A stretch of DNA of 5,447 bases from Lachnospiraceae bacterium (GCA_004552595.1 SFNX01000112.1:1-5447), one strand, 5' to 3'. Positions 1-5,344 are shown, numbered from the stretch's first letter. Translations and numbers: made by a program. The notes: a model not told the origin generated them from the sequence alone.

Positions 1-1
1 G

Positions 2-697
2 GGAACCGGTGGTGGAATCAGCATAATGGATGGATACAGAATGGACAGAACGATTCTTTCATCTAAGGATATGCAAATGATTATGGCCGGACTACGAAGC
101 CTGGATAGTGTTAGTGGCAGCAATTATTATAGCCGGCTTATGGAGAAAATCAAGGCCGGTTCCACAGAGTTTGTCAGTGGTTCAGAATCAATTCTTATTG
201 ATTTATCTTCCTGGAATAAGGATTCTATATCACCTAAAATCGAACTGATACAGGATGCCATTGAACTTGGGAAAACAGTTAAATTTGAATATTATTCACC
301 AAAGGGAAACTCTGAAAGAGAGATTGAACCGTACTATCTGATTTTTAAGTGGTCGAGTTAAATTGCACATGTAAGAAACTTTGAAAAAAGAAGCGATGTG
401 CCAATGCCTGATTTATCAAATGAGAGAGTATTTCCTTCAAAGGGTAAAGTAAAAGCTGTTTTTGATCCATCCATGAAATGGCATCTGATTGAGGACTATG
501 GAATAGAGTCTTTCACAGAACTACCGGATGGAAAACTCCTATTTGAACATGAATACGCTGATGACGATGGACTTTTGTCCTGGATGCTTTCAATGAGGGA
601 TAAGGTTACCGTTATTGAACCTGAAACCATAAGGCAGAAACTATTTCATATCACTACAGAACTTACAGAAAAATATAGGAAGGAATCAGTGAAATGA
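2..697 (+). pseudogene. WYL-domain transcriptional regulator, broken and 5'-truncated by the window edge
   Basis: Frame 2 is open from the first bases (GTGGGISIMDGYRMDR...), so this is the middle of a longer gene, not a start at the ATG at 26. The residues match the region after the N-terminal HTH and the first half of the WYL domain in Clostridia HTH-WYL regulators of about 300 aa, ending in EREIEPYYLIFKWSS. An in-frame TAA at 359-361 interrupts it. The same frame then resumes as IAHVRNFEKRSDVPMPDLSN and runs through a normal WYL C-terminal extension to the TGA at 695-697. In intact relatives WSS is followed by the WYL tripeptide (often WYV) and an R-x-D-x-R-x-F-KLNR stretch. That block, roughly 20-25 residues by memory of the family, is missing. 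WYL domains sense ligands or nucleic acid and control DNA binding, so the product is probably inactive. The GTG at 398 could start a C-terminal fragment, but I see no good ribosome binding site for it. Confidence 0.85.
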
Positions 698-718
698 GAT
701 GGTTTAAGGAGGTTTAAA

Positions 719-1357
719 ATGGCATTTGACTTTAAGAAAGAGTATAAGGAATTTTATATGCCGGGGAATACACCGGATATTGTGACGGTTCCGAAGGCAA
801 ACTATATTGCAGTAAGAGGGAAAGGGAATCCAAATGAGGAAGGCGGAGCATATCAGCAGGCTGTGGGAATCCTGTATGCAATTGCATATACGTTGAAGAT
901 GAGTTATAAGTCAGATTATAAGATAGAAGGTTTCTTTGAGTATGTAGTTCCTCCGTTAGAAGGCTTTTGGTGGCAGGATGGTGTAGATGGCTGTGACTAT
1001 AGCAGTAAAGCGGAATTTAACTGGATATCGGTAATCAGACTGCCTGATTTTGTAACAAAAGAGGATTTTGACTGGGCGGTAAAAACCGCATCTGAAAAGA
1101 AGAAAATAGATTGTTCTAAAGCAGAATATTTGACGGTGGAAGAAGGCTTATGTGTACAGATTATGCATCATGGACCTTTTGATGATGAGCCTGCTACAGT
1201 TGCTCTTATGAATCAATATATCAAAGAGAACGGATATAAGAATGATTTTAGTAATGGCAGACTGCATCACGAAATCTATATGACTGATGCAAGAAAGGTC
1301 ACTCCGGAAAAATGGAAGACCGTGATTAGGCATCCAATCTGTAAAATCTGCAATTAG
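719..1357 (+). CDS. GyrI-like small-molecule-binding domain protein
   Basis: This 212-aa protein is full length for the stand-alone GyrI-like family, a SHS2-fold small-molecule-binding group related to the effector domains of AraC/MerR-type regulators. Visible family signatures are RGKGNP (33-38), a VVPPLEGFWW segment (76-85), HHGPFDDEPATV (150-161) and LHHEIY (182-187) before a basic C-terminus. Some stand-alone members, such as Listeria Lin2189, have been reported to hydrolyse cyclopropanoid genotoxins; whether this one does is unknown. The start is set by AAGGAGG at 706-712, six bases before the ATG. It begins 21 bases after the broken WYL regulator. The two were probably one operon, since WYL regulators often sit beside GyrI-like proteins, so its original control may now be lost. 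There is no signal peptide or membrane segment, so it is cytoplasmic. Confidence 0.9.
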   Translation: MAFDFKKEYKEFYMPGNTPDIVTVPKANYIAVRGKGNPNEEGGAYQQAVGILYAIAYTLKMSYKSDYKIEGFFEYVVPPLEGFWWQDGVDGCDYSSKAEFNWISVIRLPDFVTKEDFDWAVKTASEKKKIDCSKAEYLTVEEGLCVQIMHHGPFDDEPATVALMNQYIKENGYKNDFSNGRLHHEIYMTDARKVTPEKWKTVIRHPICKICN

Positions 1358-1536
1358 TTATGTTCCTACAGCAACCTATGAATTGCCGATTGAACATTCT
1401 TTTTAACCGATAAAAAAGAGTTGATTGAATACGGATATAAGGTAGGATAAATATCCATGAAAGAACAAACTGTTGAGTTTATAAAAGAGCAGTAAGTTCA
1501 GATTTCGTTAACGATGGAGAGAATGAGACAATCTGA

Positions 1537-1584
1537 TGATAAAAACTGTGCATTATTATTTGATAAAAACTGTGTATTTTTATC
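1537..1584 (+). repeat. Two-copy 24-bp tandem direct repeat
   Basis: The units at 1537-1560 and 1561-1584 both begin TGATAAAAACTGTG and match at 21 of 24 positions; the differences are at unit positions 15, 19 and 24. They abut with no spacer. Closely spaced, slightly diverged direct repeats like this occur at the ends of IS21-type elements, where the transposase binds several terminal sites. That reading is an inference, because no istA or istB coding sequence is visible. Confidence 0.75.
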
Positions 1585-1608
1585 TTGTAATTTATAGGTG
1601 GAAAAAGG

Positions 1609-1704
1609 TTGGCATTTCGGCTGAAATATCAATTGATTCGGCTGAAATATCAAAAGTGAATTGACATCTCGGGCGAAATATCAAAGTTTCGAGCGAAATG
1701 TCAA
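1609..1704 (+). repeat. Four near-palindromic repeat units, IS21-end-like
   Basis: Four 17-bp cores are present at 1616-1632, 1637-1653, 1668-1684 and 1688-1704. The first two are identical (TTCGGCTGAAATATCAA). The third (CTCGGGCGAAATATCAA) and fourth (TTCGAGCGAAATGTCAA) are close variants. Start-to-start distances are 21, 31 and 20 bases. With their flanks the units become near-palindromes of about 24 bp, TTGACAT-TTCG then CGAAAT-TCAA, clearest at 1609-1632 and 1661-1684. Multiple short repeats of this design are typical of IS21-family termini, so this may be the stranded end of a lost element. An operator array is the alternative. The spacing is too short and irregular for CRISPR. Confidence 0.7.
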
Positions 1705-1746
1705 AGTCAATTTGATAATTTGCGAAAAAGATGGGCATAATATGTT

Positions 1747-1774
1747 ATCGAAATGTAATCGAAATGTAATCGAA
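1747..1774 (+). repeat. 11-bp tandem repeat, two and a half copies
   Basis: ATCGAAATGTA occurs at 1747-1757 and again, identically, at 1758-1768, and is followed by a partial ATCGAA at 1769-1774. A looser echo (GTAATCCGAAAT) lies at about 1784-1795. The period is close to one helical turn. It lies just right of the IS-like repeat units, and I cannot assign a function. Confidence 0.6.
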
Positions 1775-1869
1775 TACTCAATTGTAATCCGAAATTCCAT
1801 ACCCTCTAATTCGGATACTCCTTACATCATTTGAATAGATGTTACAGAGAGAGGCATGGATTCTCTCTT

Positions 1870-1940
1870 ACAGACTATGCCGAAGAATAATTAAACAATC
1901 TTATATTTAATGTCATTAAAAAAACTTCGGCATAGTCCGT
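1870..1940. repeat. 16-bp inverted repeat around an AT-rich 39-nt loop
   Basis: The left arm, 1870-1885 (ACAGACTATGCCGAAG), pairs with the right arm, 1925-1940 (CTTCGGCATAGTCCGT), at 15 of 16 positions; the inner 13 bp (1873-1885 with 1925-1937) are perfect. The 39-base spacer is almost all A and T. No T-run follows the right arm on the + strand, and the loop is long, so this is not a convincing terminator. It may be the ends of a tiny non-autonomous element or a leftover of the IS30-type insertion just to its right. A smaller hairpin, AGAGAGA (1846-1852) with TCTCTCT (1862-1868), lies immediately to the left. Confidence 0.65.
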
Positions 1941-1953
1941 CTTATCCTTAATT

Positions 1954-2052
1954 ATGTATAATTCTGACAATGGTAGTGAATTCTCTAATCCTAAGGCCAT
2001 TGAATATAGGGAATATCCTGTTGATGGAAAAGGATTAAGGACTATCATTTAA
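1954..2052 (+). pseudogene. IS30-family transposase remnant (DDE core fragment)
   Basis: This short open stretch encodes 32 residues beginning MYNSDNGSEFSNPKAIEY and ending at the TAA at 2050-2052. The DNGSEFSNPKAIEY block is the signature around the second catalytic aspartate in the integrase core of IS30-family transposases, where the usual text is TDNGSEFSNP.AIE. In complete enzymes (about 300-450 aa) it is followed by an RT-FYCDP-Q-KG segment with the rest of the DDE core. Here only a degenerate GKGLRTI precedes the stop, and the N-terminal HTH region is absent. The frame just upstream is closed by a TAG at 1933-1935. It is therefore a dead fragment, and it is the best direct evidence for transposon activity in the gap. 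Confidence 0.8.
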
Positions 2053-2061
2053 GGTTTTATA

Positions 2062-2090
2062 TTGGATTAAAGAAAAAAATTTCGTATTAT
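2062..2090 (+). promoter_or_regulatory. Candidate sigma-A promoter for the XRE gene
   Basis: TTGGAT (2062-2067) and TATTAT (2085-2090) are separated by 17 bases, the ideal spacing for the housekeeping sigma factor. Transcription would start near 2097 and give a leader of about 70 bases before the ATG at 2170. The region is AT-rich, so chance matches are common. Confidence 0.4.
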
Positions 2091-2169
2091 AAAGATAAAT
2101 AATCGATTTGGTTGATTTATTAGTCGTGTACTTACGTTTATATAGCAGAAGGGTGGAATAGGATAAACT

Positions 2170-2508
2170 ATGGAAAAATCAAAACATGTATTCCCTACAA
2201 TTAACCTTAAAGAAACCGGCATCAATCTTCGCCGAATTATGGACAAGCGCGGGATTACGCCGAAAGACATAAAAGAATATTTAAACCTTACAAGTGTGCA
2301 AAGTGTATACAATTGGTGTAGTGGTATCAATATGCCAACGATTGACAATCTGTATGCATTGAGTCAACTTCTTCAGGTGCCGATAGATGAAATCGTTTGT
2401 GGCAATAGAAAAGCAATTATGCCTGAACCAATTGTTATAATAGAAAATCCAAGAACCAGAAGATTGTATGTATATTATAAACAACTAAATAGGATGCTGG
2501 CTGCGTAA
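2170..2508 (+). CDS. Small XRE-family helix-turn-helix regulator
   Basis: This 112-aa cytoplasmic protein has a Cro/C1-type HTH at about residues 17-76. GINLRRIMDKRGIT forms the first helix, PKDIKEYLNL and TSVQSVYNWCSG form the HTH pair, and MPTIDNLYALSQLLQVPIDEIV is the family's usual closing segment. A short tail (79-112) is rich in basic and aromatic residues. AGGA (2160-2163), six bases before the ATG, with a GGGTGG further upstream, supports this start. The DNA target and ligand are unknown. The gene stands between transposon debris and a hairpin that probably ends its transcript. It could control the neighbouring gene at 2599, but the sequence gives no direct proof. Confidence 0.88.
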   Translation: MEKSKHVFPTINLKETGINLRRIMDKRGITPKDIKEYLNLTSVQSVYNWCSGINMPTIDNLYALSQLLQVPIDEIVCGNRKAIMPEPIVIIENPRTRRLYVYYKQLNRMLAA

Positions 2509-2548
2509 ATACAAACAAAAATTAAAGCACAGCTGGAATGACAAATAT

Positions 2549-2598
2549 AGAATCCTCTTGCAAAATGAAAGTATAACATTTTGTAGGAGGATTTTTTT
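2549..2598 (+). terminator. Terminator-like hairpin that also masks the ribosome binding site of the next gene
   Basis: The left arm, 2551-2567, pairs with 2577-2593: AATCCTC with GAGGATT, TTG with TAG through two wobbles, and CAAAATG with CATTTTG. This gives a continuous 17-bp stem with a 9-nt loop (AAAGTATAA). One more pair and a wobble at 2549-2550 with 2594-2595 could extend it. Seven T residues (2592-2598) close it, as in an intrinsic terminator. The 3' arm contains AGGAGG (2585-2590), and the T-run is the whole spacer to the ATG at 2599. The same structure can therefore end transcripts from the XRE gene and hide the start signal of the downstream gene on any read-through RNA. Confidence 0.8.
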
Positions 2599-3123
2599 AT
2601 GCAAAGAAAAGTAAATGTAGTAGAAGATTTGGATGGAAACAAGATTGTATTCATTCATGATGTGAGGTTCAAAGGGAAACGTTCAATAGAATGGATTGAT
2701 GTTGAAACGTATTTGAAAGAGTTTGTGGGAGAATCATATGTGATAGAAGATACAAACGACATGATTTACATAGGAGCGGATTTCCCAGATGAATATGCAC
2801 ATTCTGAGTATACAACATCCTTAAAAGGTGCAAATGCAAAAGCCAAGGCCAATGCGTCACAAGGAGTTCCGGAATTGATAGAAATTGCAACTGGAAAAGA
2901 ATATAGGAAAAATACGAAAATGAAACACAGTAAAGATGCAAAGTTTGGATGGTATAGATATACTTCCAGATTTGCCTTACCTGTATATAAGGAGAGTGGA
3001 GAAGTGGAAAGATATAATGTGTTCAACGTGATAATGGTAGTAAGACATGCCCAGGACGGAAAACTATATTTATACGATCTTGTAAACATAAAAAAAGAAA
3101 CGAGCAACCTTTTCCAGTCGTGA
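2599..3123 (+). CDS. Conserved mobile-element protein, possible BECR-fold nuclease-like domain
   Basis: I recognise this 174-aa protein as a type recurrent in Lachnospiraceae but have no proven function for it. The N-terminal third (1-75) holds FKGKRSIEWIDVETYLKEFVG and a YIGADFPDEYAHS motif. The C-terminal half has GANAKAKANASQGVPELIEIATGK (77-100), HSKDAKFGWYRYTSRFALPV (110-129) and, after the VVRH at 147-150, DGKLYLYDLVNIKKET (153-168). The order helix, H110/W118/R120, strand, then 'YLYD..NIKKE' recalls the Barnase-EndoU-ColicinE5/D-RelE-like (PBECR/polyvalent-protein) domains of phages and mobile elements, where His, Arg and Lys or Thr can be catalytic. That is a pattern judgement. It has no signal peptide or membrane helix. 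The start is fixed by AGGAGG at 2585-2590, which lies inside a stable hairpin, so translation is probably controlled. It could instead be a phage-like accessory protein without nuclease activity. Confidence 0.8.
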   Translation: MQRKVNVVEDLDGNKIVFIHDVRFKGKRSIEWIDVETYLKEFVGESYVIEDTNDMIYIGADFPDEYAHSEYTTSLKGANAKAKANASQGVPELIEIATGKEYRKNTKMKHSKDAKFGWYRYTSRFALPVYKESGEVERYNVFNVIMVVRHAQDGKLYLYDLVNIKKETSNLFQS

Positions 3124-3147
3124 GACCTTACTCAGCAAAAAACCCAT

Positions 3148-3190
3148 TTCTTGAATCTATAATATGAAATTCATCATGAATAGTCAAGAA
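3148..3190 (+). promoter_or_regulatory. Possible -10 box with overlapping operator palindrome before the fusion gene
   Basis: A perfect TATAAT lies at 3158-3163, and six bases later comes the palindrome ATTCATCATGAAT (3169-3181; 6-bp arms, one central base). Both sit within a wider inverted repeat, TTCTTGA (3148-3154) with TCAAGAA (3184-3190). Transcription from this -10 would start near 3170, inside the palindrome, which suits self-repression by the XRE half of the gene at 3253. No good -35 box is found at 16-18 bases, so the promoter call is weak. Confidence 0.35.
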
Positions 3191-3252
3191 GAAAATCGGA
3201 TAACACCGAATGTATCAGGGGTTAGAGAAAAAAGTTTGAAAAGAGGATGAAT

Positions 3253-4353
3253 ATGGCTAGAAAAACAGTGGCCCTTTTGCCAAGTACAGAGCGAGCATTG
3301 GAAAAAGTGGGGGCAAATATAAAGAGAGCAAGATTACGTAGAAATATACGGGCAGAGCTTCTGGCAGAACGAGCCGGTATTAGTGTAGATACACTTTCAT
3401 CGATAGAGAAAGGTATAAGTACTGTTTCGATTGGTGCATATGCAGCAGTATTGTTCTCTCTTGGAATGGAGAAAGATCTTGAACTGCTGGGAGAAGATGA
3501 AGAAGAAAAGCGAAGATATAGAGAGCTTAATCTGAAGATGCGTGAGCGGGCAACGAAAAGGCCCAAAGAGAAAAAAATCAAACGAGGAGATGGACCGATG
3601 ATATACATAACCGGTGACTGTCATGGGGAGTTTGAGAAGTTTGATATAGACTTATTTCCGGAGCAAAAAGAAATGACCAAAGAAGACTTTATGATTATTT
3701 GTGGTGATTTTGGCGTAATATGGGATAAGGATGCATCTGGAGGATGGGAAACAAAAATGCTTGAAGAATTGGAGGGCAAACCATTTACTACATTGTTTGT
3801 AGATGGGAATCATGAAAATTTTGACAGGCTTTACAACTATCCCGTAGAAGAATGGAATGGAGGAAAAGTTCATAAAATCAGACCGTCTGTGATACACCTG
3901 ATGAGAGGTCAGGTGTTCACAATTGCAGGTAAGAAGATATTTACCTTTGGCGGAGCCAAAAGTCATGACATTTCCGGAGGAATTTTAGAATATGATGATC
4001 CGGATTTTTATAAAAAAAGAATGGCATTGGAGGAGAATTTTAAGTCATATAGAGTGAATCATTATAGCTGGTGGGAGCAGGAATTACCATCGGAAGAGGA
4101 GATGATGGAAGGAATTACAAATTTGCAAGCATATGGAAATGAAGTTGATTTTATAGTATCTCACTGCTGTGCAGCAAGTACCCAAGCATTAATTGGTGGT
4201 GGTAAGTATAAGAGAGATTATTTGAATGAATATCTTGAAAAAATACGTCAGAGTGTACAGTTCAAAAAGTGGTTTTTCGGGCATTACCATAATAATAGGA
4301 GTGTAAATGCGCAAGAGATACTTTTATATGAGCAAATAATGAGGATTGTATAA
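3253..4353 (+). CDS. HipB-like XRE regulator fused to a calcineurin-like metallophosphoesterase
   Basis: The protein has 366 aa. Residues 1-110 form a HipB-like XRE regulator: MARKTVALLPSTERALEKVG, then the HTH IRAELLAERAGISVDTLSSIEKG (32-54), then a basic tail (KRPKEKKIKRGD, 103-114). Such proteins are normally about 100 aa and precede a HipA kinase. Residues 116-366 are a complete metallophosphoesterase with metal ligands in order: D122 and H124 (GDCH), D152 (GDFG), N186-H187 (GNHENF), H304 (SHCCA), and H344 and H346 (GHYH). Its substrate is unknown. The start at 3253 is preferred over the ATG at 3247, because AAGAGG (3241-3246) is six bases from the former and touches the latter. Met116 (codon at 3598) begins the canonical MIYITGDCHGEF text of stand-alone enzymes and has its own ribosome binding site. 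No hipA follows; the next gene is translationally linked. Confidence 0.88.
   Translation: MARKTVALLPSTERALEKVGANIKRARLRRNIRAELLAERAGISVDTLSSIEKGISTVSIGAYAAVLFSLGMEKDLELLGEDEEEKRRYRELNLKMRERATKRPKEKKIKRGDGPMIYITGDCHGEFEKFDIDLFPEQKEMTKEDFMIICGDFGVIWDKDASGGWETKMLEELEGKPFTTLFVDGNHENFDRLYNYPVEEWNGGKVHKIRPSVIHLMRGQVFTIAGKKIFTFGGAKSHDISGGILEYDDPDFYKKRMALEENFKSYRVNHYSWWEQELPSEEEMMEGITNLQAYGNEVDFIVSHCCAASTQALIGGGKYKRDYLNEYLEKIRQSVQFKKWFFGHYHNNRSVNAQEILLYEQIMRIV
3584..3590 (+). promoter_or_regulatory. Internal ribosome binding site before the phosphoesterase half
   Basis: GAGGAGA at 3584-3590 stands seven bases before the ATG at 3598, which encodes the Met of MIYITGDCHG. Position and strength are those of a real start site. 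A stand-alone 251-aa phosphoesterase may be made in addition to, or instead of, the fusion. The site may be what is left of a two-gene arrangement whose first stop codon was lost. Confidence 0.6.
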
Positions 4354-4367
4354 TGGAGGAGTTGGCG

Positions 4368-4757
4368 ATGGAAGAGAATAAAATTACTGCAATCACCAAA
4401 GAAAGGACAGATATGCTTAGAGAAGCATATAAGGATACCTTGGAAATACTGGATGCATACGACCATCAAACACTGACTCGTCCGGAAGGGACATATTACG
4501 ATGGGAACGAATCTATTGAAGAAGTGGCGGTAAATATGTTGTATGACATGATAAAGAATCCGGTTTGGTATGACTGCGATAAACAAAAGGCAGCAATCAA
4601 GTTCTTGCTGTTTTTGGAATGGAACAATGCGCTGTTTGTTGATGGCGAAAAAAGAATCAGTGATTCCTTATTTGTTGCACTTATCCTTATGATAGATAAG
4701 TCCAGGGATGAGGATAAAGAGATGATAATTAGGACAGTGCTGAATTGTATATGTTAA
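4368..4757 (+). CDS. Hypothetical 129-aa protein coupled to the fusion gene
   Basis: I do not recognise this family. The ATG at 4353 overlaps the preceding TAA (4351-4353), but GGAGGAG at 4355-4361 lies inside that longer version and is six bases from the ATG at 4368, so the 129-aa form starting MEENKITAITKE is preferred. The protein is acidic at its N-terminus and appears mostly helical. A central block around NMLYDMIKNPVWYDCDKQKAAIKF (56-79) precedes the hydrophobic helices LLFLEWNNALFVDG (80-93) and SLFVALILMID (100-110). These are more likely buried helices than membrane spans because charged residues interrupt them. The close spacing suggests co-expression with the regulator-phosphoesterase fusion, so a partner or substrate-related role is possible, but nothing in the sequence shows one. 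Confidence 0.75.
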   Translation: MEENKITAITKERTDMLREAYKDTLEILDAYDHQTLTRPEGTYYDGNESIEEVAVNMLYDMIKNPVWYDCDKQKAAIKFLLFLEWNNALFVDGEKRISDSLFVALILMIDKSRDEDKEMIIRTVLNCIC

Positions 4758-4865
4758 CTTGATGTTCTAGATTGCAACTTCAAGTTATAGATTTGAGGTC
4801 ACAAATTGTGACCTTAGAGGAATAGCAAATAGGAAACTTGAGGTGCCAAATTGGAACCTCAAGTT
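4756..4865. repeat. Array of three related ~31-bp palindromes
   Basis: The palindromes are centred at 4771, 4805 and 4850. The first (4756-4786) and third (4835-4865) match at 25 of 31 positions, both beginning AACTTGA and ending TCAAGTT. The third is nearly perfect: 14 of 15 base pairs about a central A, with AACTTGAGGT pairing with ACCTCAAGTT. The middle one (4790-4820) shares the core TTGAGGT, CAAATTG and ACCT and contains AGGTCACAA paired with TTGTGACCT. None is followed by a T-run, so they are not ordinary terminators. They fill nearly the whole space between the stop at 4757 and the ribosome binding site at 4880. They could be operators, REP-like elements or leader RNA hairpins. Confidence 0.85.
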
Positions 4866-4890
4866 GAGCAAGTAGCGATAGGAGGAACTG

Positions 4891-5325
4891 ATGAAGAGGA
4901 AGAAAATTGAACTAGAATGGTTCGTATATGTACATGGGCTTAATTGCAACGGATTTCGGAAAGAGAACGTTTTTAATAATATCAAATTTGAGGAATATAC
5001 TATAAAGCATTTGAAGGAATGTTCGACAAAAGAGGAGTTTGCAGAAAGAATTTCGCGTGAATTATTCTATTATTTTGGTTCAAAATGCGAGTATGAGATG
5101 ATAATTACAAGAAAGGATAGCAAAATAACGCTATCACCTTGGATGGGAAATAAAGAGGATATATTAGATGTTACGGATGATGCGGATTTCAACTGGAATG
5201 GATTTTATGAGAAAATGGAACAAAGATATAGAAAGTTTGAGGATTCCATAAAATTTGATGTCAATGACAAGATAAAGTTTAGATTTGAAAAATTTATAGA
5301 CTATTGTTGGAATTGCAAATTATAG
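4891..5325 (+). CDS. Uncharacterised 144-aa mobile-element-associated protein
   Basis: The protein starts with a basic patch (MKRKK). It continues with WFVYVHGLNCNGFRKENVFNNIKFEEY (10-36), a helix with KEEFAERISRELFYYFGSKCEYEMIIT (47-73), and a C-terminal FDVNDKIKFRFEKFIDYCW block (122-140). I recognise the pattern 'FA..I...L.YYF.SK.E.E.II' followed by '.DV.....F....F.DY.W' from an uncharacterised family on phages, plasmids and integrative elements of Clostridia; no function is known to me. Some versions carry an ITSWP segment after the II motif, replaced here by ITRKDSKITLSPW. AGGAGG at 4880-4885, five bases from the ATG, fixes the start. The leader contains the palindrome array, so expression may be controlled there. 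It has no signal peptide or transmembrane helix. Confidence 0.82.
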   Translation: MKRKKIELEWFVYVHGLNCNGFRKENVFNNIKFEEYTIKHLKECSTKEEFAERISRELFYYFGSKCEYEMIITRKDSKITLSPWMGNKEDILDVTDDADFNWNGFYEKMEQRYRKFEDSIKFDVNDKIKFRFEKFIDYCWNCKL

Positions 5326-5344
5326 CATTTGTTGTATATACAAC
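5313..5344 (+). promoter_or_regulatory. Possible promoter with a palindromic operator over its -10 box
   Basis: TTGCAA (5313-5318) and TATATA (5335-5340) are 16 bases apart. The -10 box lies inside a perfect 14-bp palindrome, GTTGTATATACAAC (5331-5344). CAACC at 5341-5345 can instead pair with GGTTG at 5354-5358, so two mutually exclusive hairpins are possible in RNA. If real, this would drive the phosphatase gene at 5417. The -35 and -10 boxes each match consensus at only four of six positions. Confidence 0.3.

Larger units (their letters stand above)
1358..2169 (+). other. Gene-poor gap with mobile-element debris
   Basis: About 810 bases hold no intact gene. Short open stretches with stops between them include VPTATYELPIEHSF (1362-1406), TDKKELIEYGYKVG, MKEQTVEFIKEQ and a stretch at about 1500-1598. 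They look like decayed coding sequence, but I cannot assign them to a family. Further right lie tandem and palindromic repeats, an inverted repeat and an IS30 transposase scrap, each listed separately. TTGATA (1712-1717) and CATAAT (1736-1741), 18 bases apart, resemble a promoter but lead to no gene. The sum suggests repeated insertion and deletion of mobile elements between the GyrI-like gene and the XRE gene. Confidence 0.7.

Noticed and set aside
1362..1598. A frameshifted but recognisable gene after the GyrI-like gene
   Set aside because: Short open fragments exist in several frames, but I could not match any of them to a family, so no gene is claimed.
1661..1689. Promoter starting from TTGACA at 1661-1666
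   Set aside because: No -10 box lies 16-18 bases downstream, and the TTGACA is part of the repeat unit.
1537..1704. Short CRISPR array
   Set aside because: Repeats are short and diverged, spacing is only a few to about 14 bases between units, and no cas gene is visible.
2766..3107. Minus-strand open frame of 113 codons inside the gene at 2599-3123
   Set aside because: It lies wholly within a well-supported + strand gene, has no ribosome binding site, and its translation resembles no protein family. It is a shadow frame, as are the other minus-strand frames in the window.
3196..3209. TCGG/CCGA mini-hairpin upstream of the fusion gene
   Set aside because: Only a four-base arm, well within chance.
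3247..3252. Start of the fusion gene at the upstream ATG (3247)
   Set aside because: AAGAGG ends directly against this ATG, leaving no spacer. The ATG two codons later has a normal six-base spacing and begins the usual MARK sequence.
4755..4787. Intrinsic terminator after the 129-aa gene
   Set aside because: The hairpin is good but there is no T-run after it, and it belongs to the three-copy palindrome family.
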